64,000 bases of DNA, from contig CAWHZY010000012.1 in assembly GCA_963833955.1 (NCBI GenBank), positions 91,537-155,536 on the forward strand. Reading direction: 5' to 3'. The notes below the pieces were generated by a model, which worked only from the letters and a program-made list of their open reading frames with translations, was not told the DNA's origin and did not search any database. Below are positions 9,636 through 18,834 of this stretch, piece after piece. Every line of letters begins with the position of its first letter. Positions within the stretch are counted from its first letter, which is position 1. Both the position numbers and the translations under genes were made by a program. Source of the DNA: Roseiarcus sp963833955. Its GTDB lineage: Bacteria; Pseudomonadota; Alphaproteobacteria; Rhizobiales; Beijerinckiaceae.

Positions 9636-10727
9636 ATGGAGATCTCGCGGGCTTCAATGCGATAGCGGAACGCCGCGGGATCAAGGCAATCGAGCCGAAC
9701 CCCGCCAACCTCGCCCTCGGGATACATCAAAAAGCCGACCGGGCCGCCCGAGGCGCCCGGCAACGCGACGTCGTGCGCGCAGTTGAACGCGACCCAATTG
9801 CCTTCGCAGGCGCCAATCAGCGCCTCGCGCGCGGCGATGACTTTGGGCTCGTCCGCGCTCAGATGAGTCGGCGGCTCCTCGAGCATCACCTTGCGAACGT
9901 CGGCTGCGTCCACCGGCGCCCAGCCGATGCCCTCAAGCCAGACGTCGGCCCGGCAATGCTGGGCCTTGGTGACGTCGGTCGAACCGGCGCCCAAGCTCTT
10001 GTAGCCGAAGCGCGATGGGGCGACGCGAATGCCGTAGAGGTCACGCGCGGGAAGACCCGCCGCGCGAGCAAGGCCAACGAAGAGGCCGTTGATGTCGGCG
10101 CATTTGCCGCCGAGCGGCTCACTCGCGAGCATCGCGCGAATGTCGCCCGAGCCGCAGCCGCGCGTGGCGCCAATGCGCTCGGTATTGGCGACAACCCAGG
10201 CGTAGATCGCTCGCGCCTTCTCGAAGGTCTTTCGCCGCGCCAGCAACGATCCTGTCGGAGGTTTCCTTGACGACCCCGTCGGTCGGGATAAGCGCGGTCG
10301 CCTTGGTGAAAAGGGCACGGTCTTCGCTCGAGAGCGGCGAGACTTTTCCGCCGTCCGCATGGATCTCCACCGCGCGATCGCGCGTCGTGACGCGGCTCAC
10401 GATCTCGGCGCGGCGTTCGCCCCCGCTCCGCCATTCGAGCCTGACGATCTCAGCGCCATAGACGGGATCACGCACTAACTCCGCTGAGCCATTTCCGGTC
10501 CACTCCGTTCCGAGCGGACGAGTCCATGCGAGGTCGGCAAAGGAAGCGGCCGGAACCCAAACTTGGGTGGGTTCGGTCGAGTCGATCTCCACGATGGTGC
10601 GAATTTCGTATGTACGCCAGTCGTTGTGATCAGAAAATGCGAGCGTATCGGCGCTGGTGGGGCGCGCGCTGACGCCAAGGGCGGCTGCCGAAGCCGCGGA
10701 TTTCAAGAAGTTGCGGCGGTCGAACAT
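9632..10727 (-). CDS. Tat-exported transglutaminase-like protein (one frameshift)
   Basis: The N-terminus MFDRRNFLKSAASAAALG is a twin-arginine signal, so the protein is likely periplasmic. A transglutaminase-like Cys-His-Asp triad is visible: Cys in GGKCADINGLFVGLARAAG, His in KAQHCRADVWLEG and Asp in APVDAADV. The frame breaks near 10250: the N-terminal part ends at ...KETSDRIVAG and the rest (RRKTFEKARAIYAWVV...) is in the next frame. Together they give about 365 residues. A GGAGG site precedes the ATG at 10727. Its stop overlaps the selD start, an unusual partnership for a predicted protease or amidase. Function is unknown; its place between fdhE and selD suggests a link to formate dehydrogenase export, but this is only inference. 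Confidence 0.75.
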
Positions 10728-10832
10728 GGCTTGCCTCCTCCAGAGGACGTCGGGCTCATGGCGAACAGCTTCAAGCATAAGCCCGCGCGCTTCCGCACGC
10801 CAGCACAATGCAAACCGAACAGATCGAGCCGC

Positions 10833-11760
10833 CTAACCGACCAGCAGCAGCGGATTAGGGGCGTGGCGCGCCCAGCCGGCTTCGCCAACCATGACATCGA
10901 GCCCGAGCGTGGCGAGGTCATCCGCGTAGGGGTCGGCCTGCATGTCCTTGGCCTGATACGCCATCTTCGAATAGGTCCCGCACTCGTCGCAGGTCTCGGC
11001 CTTCACAACGCCGGAATCGCCTTCGATCCCCCGGATCGCGAGTGTGCGCGAACCGCCGCAGGCGACACAGACGGCGCGCGAATAGTTCCAGGCCGTGGAG
11101 CAGAGGGAGCAATAGAGATAGCGCGCCCCGGGGCTTTGCCCGGCGCCCGTCACGAGGCTCGCCGACGACGTCGAGCCGCAGCAAGGGCATAGCGAGCGCT
11201 GTTCGAGCAGGCGCAGTGCGCGCGTCGGAAGGCGGGCGGCAAGACAAGTGAAATAGACCTGCAAGGCCGCAGCGATCCAGAAGCTCGAGCCTGCGTCCCT
11301 CTCATCGATGACGCCACGCAGGAACGCGTCTGCGAGCGCCTCCGTGGAGGGGGCGCTGCGGGCGCGCAACTCTGCTGCGACCACAGCCGCCGGGCGGCGA
11401 CCCCTCGGCCGCGGCGCCATCGAGCAGCAGCGCAAGACCGTCGCGCCACGCCGGGTCGCGCCGATGTCCGTCGGCGGAGATTGGCGGAATGCGCGCGGCG
11501 ACCGCCTGCTCCACCGCCGCTTCGTCTGGCGCGCTCAAAGACGCAAGGCTCGATGCGACGCGGTACTGGGCGCGTGCAAGCCTCGCCATGAAGTCGAGCC
11601 AGCCTTCCATCGGGTGGCTATTCGATAAAAATTCGAGCCGCTCGGCGGTCCGGGCGAAGCGGATCGCGGGGTCGGGAAGCAGGATCGGCTCCGGCGCCTT
11701 GACGCCGCCCGTCGGGTTGCCAATCCAGCCGCCTTTCGGCGCGGTCTCGCCCTGCCTCAT
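10833..11760 (-). CDS. fdhE: Formate dehydrogenase accessory protein FdhE (one frameshift)
   Basis: FdhE is a cytosolic rubredoxin-like iron protein needed to mature Tat-exported formate dehydrogenases. Its C-terminal half has the expected paired cysteine knuckles: CPCCGS, YCSLCST, CVACGG and CDECGTY. The N-terminal part (starting MRQGETAPKGGWIG at 11760) and the C-terminal part lie in different frames, with the switch near 11395 in a GC-rich stretch. Removing one base gives about 308 residues, close to E. coli FdhE. The ATG overlaps the fdnI stop (ATGA), making it the last coupled gene of the fdnGHI operon. Confidence 0.92.
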
Positions 11761-12425
11761 GAACCCTCGGCCGCGCGCCGTGGACGAGGGCCCTTCGAGC
11801 CCGTCGCCACCAGGCTTTTCAGCCATTTGCGATGATGACGCCACGCCCAGCCCGGGGTCACATAGCCTTGCGTCATTCCCCGCATCGAACCGCGCACCCA
11901 GATCGCCGCATAGACGTGGGTGATCCAGATGATGATCGCCGCAATCGCCGCGTAACTGTGAATGAGCGCCGCGGCGCTCTGCGTCTCGATGGTCGTCGCC
12001 TCGCCGAAATAAACTTCCCAGATGACGAGCCCGGTGAGGAACAGCGCGGGCACGAGCAGCGCCATCGACCAGAACACGAATTTCTGCCCGGCGTTGAACC
12101 GCCCGACTTCCGGAACGCCTTCCTCCTCGTTGCGCAGCACGCGCACGATCGCGCCCATCCAGGCGATGTCGTCCCGGTTCCAGAAATTGTCTCGCCAGAA
12201 CTGCACGATGAGGCCGGCGTAGCTCACGAGCAGCACGCAGCCGATCCACGGATGAACCGCGCGCGCCCATTGCCCGCTTCCGAACAGCAAGGCGAGAAAA
12301 GACAAGAGCGGGTGGAACATCGAGAGGCCGGAAAGGATCAAGAGAACGAAGCACGCGGCGGTGATCCAGTGGTTGATCCGCGCCGCCGTCGTATTGCGAA
12401 TGATGGTCCCGCGCGGGTAGCTCAT
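11757..12425 (-). CDS. fdnI: Formate dehydrogenase-N/O gamma subunit, cytochrome b556
   Basis: This 222-residue membrane subunit carries two b hemes and passes electrons from the beta subunit to quinone. Four hydrophobic helices are visible, the first in WITAACFVLLILSGL. Candidate heme-ligand histidines occur in RINHWIT, VHPWIG, IHSYAA and ITHVYAA. Family, length and context match FdnI/FdoI. The start overlaps the stop of the beta-subunit gene, and its own stop overlaps the fdhE start, so fdnH-fdnI-fdhE form a tightly coupled chain. Confidence 0.94.
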   Translation of the reverse strand: MSYPRGTIIRNTTAARINHWITAACFVLLILSGLSMFHPLLSFLALLFGSGQWARAVHPWIGCVLLVSYAGLIVQFWRDNFWNRDDIAWMGAIVRVLRNEEEGVPEVGRFNAGQKFVFWSMALLVPALFLTGLVIWEVYFGEATTIETQSAAALIHSYAAIAAIIIWITHVYAAIWVRGSMRGMTQGYVTPGWAWRHHRKWLKSLVATGSKGPRPRRAAEGS

Positions 12426-13348
12426 GCGACGTCACCGGTGGCTTTGCGCTCCGAGTCCCGAATGAGCTTCGCCGCCGCGATGTCGTCCTCGGGCTGCACT
12501 TCGTTCGGCCCGGCGGTGATCCAGTGGAAAAATCCAGCGACGGCTGCGAGCGCGACGCCGGCCAAAGCCAGCGGCTTCAACACACCCTTCCAAATTTGAA
12601 CAAGCGGATCGATCTTCGGATTGTCGGGCAGTCCGGCATAGAGCGAGGGACGATCGGCGTGATGCAGCACATACATCACATGCGTGCCGCCGACGCCTGG
12701 CGGATCGTAGAGGCCCGCGTTCTCGAATCCGCGCGATTTGAGGTCGATCACGCGCTCGCCCGCCCAATGCGTCATGTCCGTCTTCGAGCCGAACATTATC
12801 GCGCCGGTCGGACAGGCCTTCACGCAGGCCGGCTCCTTGCCGACCGCGACGCGATCGGAGCAGAGCGTGCATTTGTAGGATTTGTGGTCGACCTTGCTGA
12901 CGCGGGGGATGTTGAACGGGCAGCCCTTGATGCAATAGCCGCAGCCGATGCAGTTCTCGCTGATGAAGTCGACGATGCCATTCGAATATTGCACAATCGC
13001 GCCGGGCGCCGGGCACGCCTTGAGGCAGCCCGGATCCTCGCAATGCATGCAGCCGTCCTTGCGGATCAGCCATTCGAGATTGCCCTGATCGTTGTCCCAT
13101 TCGGTGAAACGCATCAGCGTCCAGGTGTTGGGATCGAGATCGAGGGGGTTGTCATAAGTTCCCTCGAAATGCCCGATTTCGCCGCGCAGGTCGTTCCATT
13201 CCATGCAGGCCGACTGGCACGCCTTGCAGCCGATGCAGCGCGTGACGTCGATCAGCTTGGCGACTTCCTGCTCGTGCCGGCGGACTGACGGCGGCGTGAT
13301 CGTCGTGGCCGAGATGCGGATAAAGTTCTGCGACTGCAGATCAGACAT
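12422..13348 (-). CDS. fdnH: Formate dehydrogenase-N/O beta subunit (four Fe-S clusters)
   Basis: The 308-residue beta subunit relays electrons from the Mo/W active site to cytochrome b. Four ferredoxin-type cysteine groups are present: CIGCKACQSACMEW, CMHCEDPGCLKACP, CIGCGYCIKGCPF, and CTLCSDR with CVKACPTGA. A single C-terminal transmembrane helix (LALAGVALAAVAGFFHWI) anchors it, as in FDH-N. It begins 11 bases after the fdnG stop and its own stop overlaps fdnI. Confidence 0.95.
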   Translation of the reverse strand: MSDLQSQNFIRISATTITPPSVRRHEQEVAKLIDVTRCIGCKACQSACMEWNDLRGEIGHFEGTYDNPLDLDPNTWTLMRFTEWDNDQGNLEWLIRKDGCMHCEDPGCLKACPAPGAIVQYSNGIVDFISENCIGCGYCIKGCPFNIPRVSKVDHKSYKCTLCSDRVAVGKEPACVKACPTGAIMFGSKTDMTHWAGERVIDLKSRGFENAGLYDPPGVGGTHVMYVLHHADRPSLYAGLPDNPKIDPLVQIWKGVLKPLALAGVALAAVAGFFHWITAGPNEVQPEDDIAAAKLIRDSERKATGDVA

Positions 13349-13359
13349 GCTTCAGTTCC

Positions 13360-16300
13360 CTACGCCACAGGCCCCGCGACCTTCTCGACATTGACGAGGA
13401 ACGCCTTGAACTCCGGCGTCTGCGTGTTGGCGTCGCCGACCGAAGGCGTGAGCGTGTTCGCGCCATAGCCCTTGCGCGCCTGGCCGGTGAAGCCCCAGTG
13501 CAGCGGCACGCCGATCACGTGCGTCGGCTTGCCGTCGACAGTCATCGGCTTGATGCGCTTCGTCACATAGGCCTTGCAAACCATCGCGCCTCGCTTGGAC
13601 GAGACGCGCACCCATCCGGCTTGCTCGATGCCCTTCTCCTTCGCCAAAGCCTCGCCGATCTCGACGAATTCCTCCGGCTGGAGGATCGCATTGATCAGCG
13701 CGTGCTTGGTCCAGAAGTGGAATTGCTCGGTGAGGCGATAGGTTGTTCCCACATAGGGGAATTCGGCGGGCATCCCGAAGTTCTGCGCGGTCGTCGGCGT
13801 ACACTCGTGCGGCCGGATTGTTGCGCACCTTCGGATGCAGCACGTTTTCGGAAGGGCTTTCGAACGGCTCGTAATGCTCGGGGAAGGGGCCTTCCGCCAT
13901 CTGGTCGAGGGCAAACAGGCGCCCCATACCCTCGCCGTTCATGATGAAGGGGCCGACATTCTCGGAGGGCGCGGCGGCCGTGTAATCCGGCACATCAAGG
14001 CCGACCCATTTGCTCGCCGTTCCACTCGATGATCGATTTCGCCGGGTTCCATGGCTTGCCTGACGGATCGGCGCTGGCGCGGTTGTAAAGGATCCGCCGG
14101 TTGGCCGGCCACGCCCAGGCCCAGTTCGGGGCTATGCCCGCTTCGCGCGGATCGCTCGCGTCGCGCCGCGCCATCTGGTTGCCCTTCTCGGTAAAGCTCC
14201 CGGAGAAGATCCAGCACCCCGACATGGTCGTCCCGTCATCGCGCAATTGCGCGAACCCGTCGAGCTGCTGCCCTGCCTTGACGAGGGTCGCGCCGGAAGC
14301 GTCCTTGAGATCGGCCAAGGCGCGGCCATTCATTTCCTTGGCCATTTCCTCAGGGTCAGGGTCGACCGGATTGATATAATCCCAGGTCAGATTGATGAGC
14401 GGGTCGGGGAAGGCGCCGCCGTCCTTGCGGTACATCTCGCGCAGGCGGTGGAAGAGCCCGGCGATGATCCAGATATCGGACTGAGCTTCCCCTGGCGGAG
14501 GCGCGGCCTTCCAGTGCCATTGCAGCCAGCGCGCCGAATTGACGAGGGCGCCGTTCTCCTCGGCGAAGCAGGTGGTCGGAAGTTGGAACACTTCCGTCTG
14601 GATGCTCGCCGGGTTCGAGGGATTCTGCGGCCCGAAATTCTCCCAGAAACGTGACGTTTCCGTATCGAGGGGGTCCATCACGACGAGATATTTGAGTTTG
14701 CCCAGCGCGCTACGGATCTTCCCCTTGTCGGGGAAGGCCTGCAGCGGATTGAAGCCCTGGCAGATGTAGCCGTTCATCTTGCCGTTCGCCATCATCTCGA
14801 AGGCGGCGATGATATCGTAGAGCGGAACGTCGAGTTTCGGCAGCCAGTCATAAGCCCAGTTGTTGTCGGCGGTCGCAGCCTTCCCGTAGATCGCCTTCTG
14901 GAAGCTGACGAAGAACTTCCGGTAGTTCTGCCAGTAGCTGACTTGGCCCGGACGCATCGGCTTGAACAGCCGCGTCTTCATGTAATCGTCGAACGTTATG
15001 TCGGTGTCGCGTGGCAAAGTGAGATAGCCCGGCATCGCGTTCGAGAGGAGCCCGACGTCGGTTAGCCCCTGGATGTTGGAATGACCGCGCAGCGCGTTCA
15101 TGCCGCCGCCAGCAACGCCGATGTTGCCGAGCAGAAGCTGGACCATGGCCATCGTGCGGATGTTCTGCGCCCCGACCGAATGCTGCGTCCAACCGAGCGC
15201 AAACAGGCTGGTCAGCGCCTTGTCCGGGGGCGCGGTCGAGGCAAAGAGCTCACAGATCTGCAAGAATTTGTCCTGCGGCGTGCCGCAGATACGCGACACC
15301 ATTTCCGGCGTGTAGCGGTCGACGTGCTTGCGCAGAAGGTTGATGACGCAGCGCGGATTTTGCCATGTGTCGTCAATCTTGGCGAAGCCCTGATCGTCCT
15401 TCTCGTAGTCCCAGCTCGACTTGTCGTAAGTGCGCTTCCCTTCGTCATATCCGGCGAAGAGGCCGTCCTGGAAGCCGAAGCCCTCTTTCACGATGAGGCT
15501 GGCGTTGGTGTAGGCGCGCACGTACTCGTGCTGAATCTGGTCCTCTTCAAGCAAATGACGGATGACGCCGCTTAAGAAGGCAATGTCAGTGCCCGGGCGG
15601 ATTGGCGCGTAGACGTCGGCGACCGACGCGGTGCGGGTGAAGCGCGGGTCAATGACGACGAGCTTGGCCCCGTTCTCGATCTTCGCCTCGATCACCCATT
15701 TGAAACCGCATGGATGGGCTTCGGCAGCGTTGCCGCCCATCACGAGAACGACGTTGGCGTTCTTGATATCCTGCCAGGTGTTGGTCATCGCGCCACGACC
15801 AAATGATGGGGCCAAACTGGCCACCGTCGGTCCGTGTCAGACGCGCGCCTGATTATCGAAGACCACTATCCCCAGGGATCGAGCCACCTTCCAGGTCAGG
15901 TAGGATGTCTCGTTGGAGGACGCGGACGCGGCCAGCATGCCCGTCGAGAGCCAGCGGTTGACCGTCGCTCCACCCTTGTTTTTCGCGATAAAGTTTTTGT
16001 CGCGGTCTTCCTTCATCAGCTTCGCGATACGATCGAGCGCAAAGTCCCAAGACACTTCCTTGAATGCGTTCGCGCCGGGCGCACGGTATTTGGGGACTTT
16101 GAGCCGGGTCGGCGCATGGACGATGTCGAGCAGCGCCGATCCCTTGGGACAGAGGGTGCCCCGATTGACCGGATGGTCGGGATCGCCCTCGATGTGGATG
16201 ATGTCGGACACCGCGTTTTTGGCTCTGTCGCCCAGGCTATAGATGAGGATGCCGCAGGCGACCGAGCAATAGGTGCAGGTGTTGCGCGTCTCGGTCGCCG

Positions 16301-16430
16301 CCGTCAGCTTGAACGGCCTTACCGAAGCTGCGAGCGCCTCGCCGGCGAAGCCGAAGCCCAGCGCGCCAAGGCTGGAAGCCGCGAGACCGGCGCCGGTGAT
16401 CTTGATAAAGCCGCGACGACTGAGCTGCAT
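13360..16430 (-). CDS. fdnG: Formate dehydrogenase-N/O alpha subunit, selenocysteine-containing (two frameshifts)
   Basis: This catalytic subunit (Mo/W-bis-MGD, one Fe-S cluster) oxidises formate in the periplasm. It starts at MQLSRRGFIKITGAG, a Tat signal with an RR motif, preceded by a GAGGAGG ribosome site. The Fe-S motif CTYCSVACG...TLCPKGSA follows. At 15837-15839 an in-frame TGA falls in DNQARV-U-HGPTVASLAP, exactly where FDH-N enzymes have selenocysteine. Two later breaks, near 14002 and between about 13760 and 13805, separate GEQMG from GLDVPDYTAAAP and move to AEFPYVGTTYRLTEQFHF; each is fixed by removing one base. The joined product, about 1023 residues, matches the family length. 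fdnH, fdnI and fdhE follow. Confidence 0.95.
15796..15839 (-). promoter_or_regulatory. Bacterial SECIS element with Sec UGA codon of fdnG
   Basis: Directly after the TGA (15837-15839) the coding strand can fold with a lower stem CGAC (15826-15829)/GTCG (15796-15799). The upper stem GGCC (15819-15822)/GGCC (15810-15813) closes a five-base AGTTT loop. Spacing from the UGA and the U-containing apical loop resemble the E. coli fdnG SECIS bound by SelB. The intact selA-selB-tRNA-Sec-selD set nearby supports function. Confidence 0.85.
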
Positions 16431-16717
16431 GGTCAAGCCCTCCTCATCTTCAAGGCCCCACACGCAAGGCGCCCCCGCACTGTCCTGAGTAAAAGCTCCT
16501 CCAATGGCGAATTCAAGCCCGACGTCGATGCGGTATGTCGTCCTGAATATATCGCCAGCCGTTGGCAGGCGCCGAGCGGAAATTTCGAGTGCAGGCAACC
16601 AAAGCTGACTGGTGATCTGGCTCACAGACACGGTTCGCACGCGCCTTTACTGCTGCGTGACGTTGCTGACGCGCGCAATGGGCGCGTCTAGACCGACACC
16701 ATTTAAGGGCCCATCCC

Positions 16718-16961
16718 ATGCTGTCAGTTCGCGATACGATGGGTTTCATCGTCGCGGTGGCGCTCGGCGTCGCTATCGGCATGTTTGTGCAGGCTCGCCA
16801 GACCTCAAACCCGAGCGCCCACTACTCGCTCGCCGTCGTCGAGTTCGGCGATCGGCGACGATCTCAATCGCGTCGCGGTCAAGGCGGCGCCTGAGCGTTG
16901 GTTCCCCCGCGCTTCGACCTACGAAGACGAGGTCGCCAAGATCAATCACGAAGGTTTCTAG
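16718..16961 (+). CDS. Small membrane protein, unknown function (probable frameshift)
   Basis: An ATG at 16718 opens a frame starting MLSVRDTMGFIVAVALGVAI, one predicted transmembrane helix. The frame ends within a basic tail, but one frame over the reading continues with ordinary composition (IGDDLNRVAVKAAPERWFPR) and ends NHEGF at 16961. One extra base near 16855 would explain the break and give about 80 residues. No family recognised. It diverges from fdnG; the intervening 16431-16717 holds the fdnG promoter region and nothing else I can identify. Confidence 0.45.
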
Positions 16962-17133
16962 CGGCGGGCTCGCCAAGTGAGCTAATGAGCCCGGTGATCT
17001 CCTCGGCGTTTCGAAGCGCTTAAGAACCGCGTCGTGTCAACGACGGCTGGGTGCGCTTGTCCGTCGAATAGCTTGAAACCTCTCGCGCTCCGCGGCTTAG
17101 CTCTCAGTTTCCTCTAACTTTAACCGGAATTGT

Positions 17134-18360
17134 TCAGACCGGCACGACCGGCGATTTCGTTTTTCTCAGAGCGTCCATGAACTCATGGTCAAGATTGAGG
17201 TGGACTTCAACGAGTTCGGGCGGCGTCAGCGCCAGCCATTGATTGAGCGATACGTCAGCATAATAAGAGCTCTTGAAGACCTCCAGGAAACGCAGCGGCG
17301 TCGACGCCGTGTTTTCGATATAGTGGCCCATCGCGAAGGGGACATAGCCGACGTCTCCGCCACGGAAATCGAACGTCCTCGCCTGGCCGCTCGCCGCGAA
17401 AACGCCCATGCGGCCCTGGCCTTCGATGTAATATTGCCATTCGTCGGTGTTCGGGTGCCAGTGCATTTCCCTCAAGCCCCCGGGCTCGATCTCGACCAGG
17501 GCTGCCGCGATGTTTTTGGATGCGGGAAAAACGCTCGAATCGGTGATCCGCACCGTTCCGCTCTTGGTCCGGATCGGCTCCTGCGCGAGCATGTGATGGC
17601 TGAAGGTTTGTGGAACCGGCTCGGCGCCCATGAGCTTATCCGGGCCGAGCGAACCGGGGACCGGCGCTTTGAAAATGTAGAGCTCGCGCGGGTCGGGCGT
17701 ATGTCCGAACAGCGTTGGCGGCAAGCCGAAATTCTTGCCCAGAACCTCAGCGGGGACATGCTTGAACCAGTCGCTGAGCAAAAACGTGTCGTCCTCGTCG
17801 AAGTCGCCATCATCGAAGACGAGGAGGAATTCGCAACCGTCGGGACCGAGGCCCTGGATCGAATGGGGAATGCCGCCGGCGAAATACCAGAGATCGCCGA
17901 CGCCGACGTCGTCGACAAAGTTACGGCCCTGCGCGTCAATCGCCGTGATGCGGGCCGTTCCGGAGAGCATGTAGGCCCATTCCGCCTGCTTGTGCCAATG
18001 AAGCTCGCGAACGCCGCCCGCGTTCAGCCGCATGTTCACGCCGGCGATTGCTTTCGAAACGCCAAGCTCACGGGCTGTGACCTGCCGTGTCCAGCCGCCG
18101 CTCGACTGCCTCACATGCGCATCGGCGAAGGAGAACCTGAGATTGGGCAGAGTTCCGGAATCCGTTGCCGGCGGATTGAGGAGGTCCGGATTCTCAGCTT
18201 CCCGGGACACGTCTCCCGGGACAGGATCAGAGCCGCCGACGCCAGGCGCCCGGCTCGGCTCTGGAACCTGTTCGCCGGCGCCAGCGGCGGCTGCGCTCAG
18301 GAGCGCGCCTGCGCCCACAGCTGCGCCGGCTAAAAGATCGCGTCGGGTTGAAACGGTCAT
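17134..18360 (-). CDS. oxdC: Tat-exported bicupin oxalate decarboxylase
   Basis: Oxalate decarboxylase splits oxalate into formate and CO2 with Mn in each of two cupin domains. Cupin 1 has HWHKQAEWAYMLSG and cupin 2 HWHPNTDEWQYYIEG, each with the His-x-His...Glu metal set; the final His of each follows downstream (GGIPHS, MGHYIEN). I start at ATG 18360, which has a GAGGGAAG ribosome site and opens a Tat leader (STRRDLLAGAAVGAGALLS); a longer frame exists but lacks this context. The mobile lid reads DEDDT where B. subtilis OxdC has SENST, keeping the key Glu. Periplasmic formate from this enzyme would feed the neighbouring FDH-N. Confidence 0.92.
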   Translation of the reverse strand: MTVSTRRDLLAGAAVGAGALLSAAAAGAGEQVPEPSRAPGVGGSDPVPGDVSREAENPDLLNPPATDSGTLPNLRFSFADAHVRQSSGGWTRQVTARELGVSKAIAGVNMRLNAGGVRELHWHKQAEWAYMLSGTARITAIDAQGRNFVDDVGVGDLWYFAGGIPHSIQGLGPDGCEFLLVFDDGDFDEDDTFLLSDWFKHVPAEVLGKNFGLPPTLFGHTPDPRELYIFKAPVPGSLGPDKLMGAEPVPQTFSHHMLAQEPIRTKSGTVRITDSSVFPASKNIAAALVEIEPGGLREMHWHPNTDEWQYYIEGQGRMGVFAASGQARTFDFRGGDVGYVPFAMGHYIENTASTPLRFLEVFKSSYYADVSLNQWLALTPPELVEVHLNLDHEFMDALRKTKSPVVPV

Positions 18361-18574
18361 GATCTTCCCTCGTTTTGACGATCGCATGGCCTCTACCATG
18401 AGCCCATATCAGGATAGCTAGCTAACGGAGTGTGGTCGTTCCCACGAGCCACGACGTCAGCTTGACGGAACGCGCGGACTATGAGCCGGACTGCACCTAT
18501 TAGGAATGCCGTTCTCAGAGGTTTCAGTTATCATGGTCCGTGATGACCGGCTCGCTAATCTCGCCCGCGCCACT

Positions 18575-18737
18575 CGCGCTCATGGGGTTCTGAAGGTTTG
18601 CGGCGCCGGCTCGGCGCCCATGAGCTTGTCAGGCCCAAGCGGACCTGGAACGGGCGCCCTGAAGATATAGATCTCCCGCGGATCGAGCGTACGTTCAAAC
18701 AGGGTCGCCGGCACGCCGGAATTCTTGCTTAAGATAG
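18575..18737 (-). pseudogene. Fragment of a second oxalate decarboxylase gene
   Basis: Read on the minus strand this stretch encodes ILSKNSGVPATLFERTLD then EIYIFRAPVPGPLGPDKLMG and APQTF. It aligns along its length with residues around EVLGKNFGLPPTLFGHTPDP through AEPVPQTFS of the intact oxdC 1 kb away. The DNA is similar but clearly diverged, so this is an old paralogue remnant rather than a recent duplication or assembly repeat. There is no start codon, and only about 50 of 400 residues survive. It sits between oxdC and the 3' end of phoB. Confidence 0.8.
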
Positions 18738-18834
18738 ACGATCGGCGCATTCGCACGTGATCTTGGGCCTCAACCGGATGCGCGCTGCTATTCGCGGGAC
18801 GGAGCTCGAATTGGAGCCGTCGAGACGCGTTCTC

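Noticed and set aside
15837..15839. fdnG TGA as a nonsense mutation or frameshift
   Set aside because: It is at the exact Sec position of FDH-N, the frame continues perfectly on both sides, and the full Sec machinery is nearby.
16513..16782. 89-codon minus-strand frame upstream of fdnG
   Set aside because: No ribosome site, no recognisable product, and it crosses the fdnG promoter region and the plus-strand small gene.
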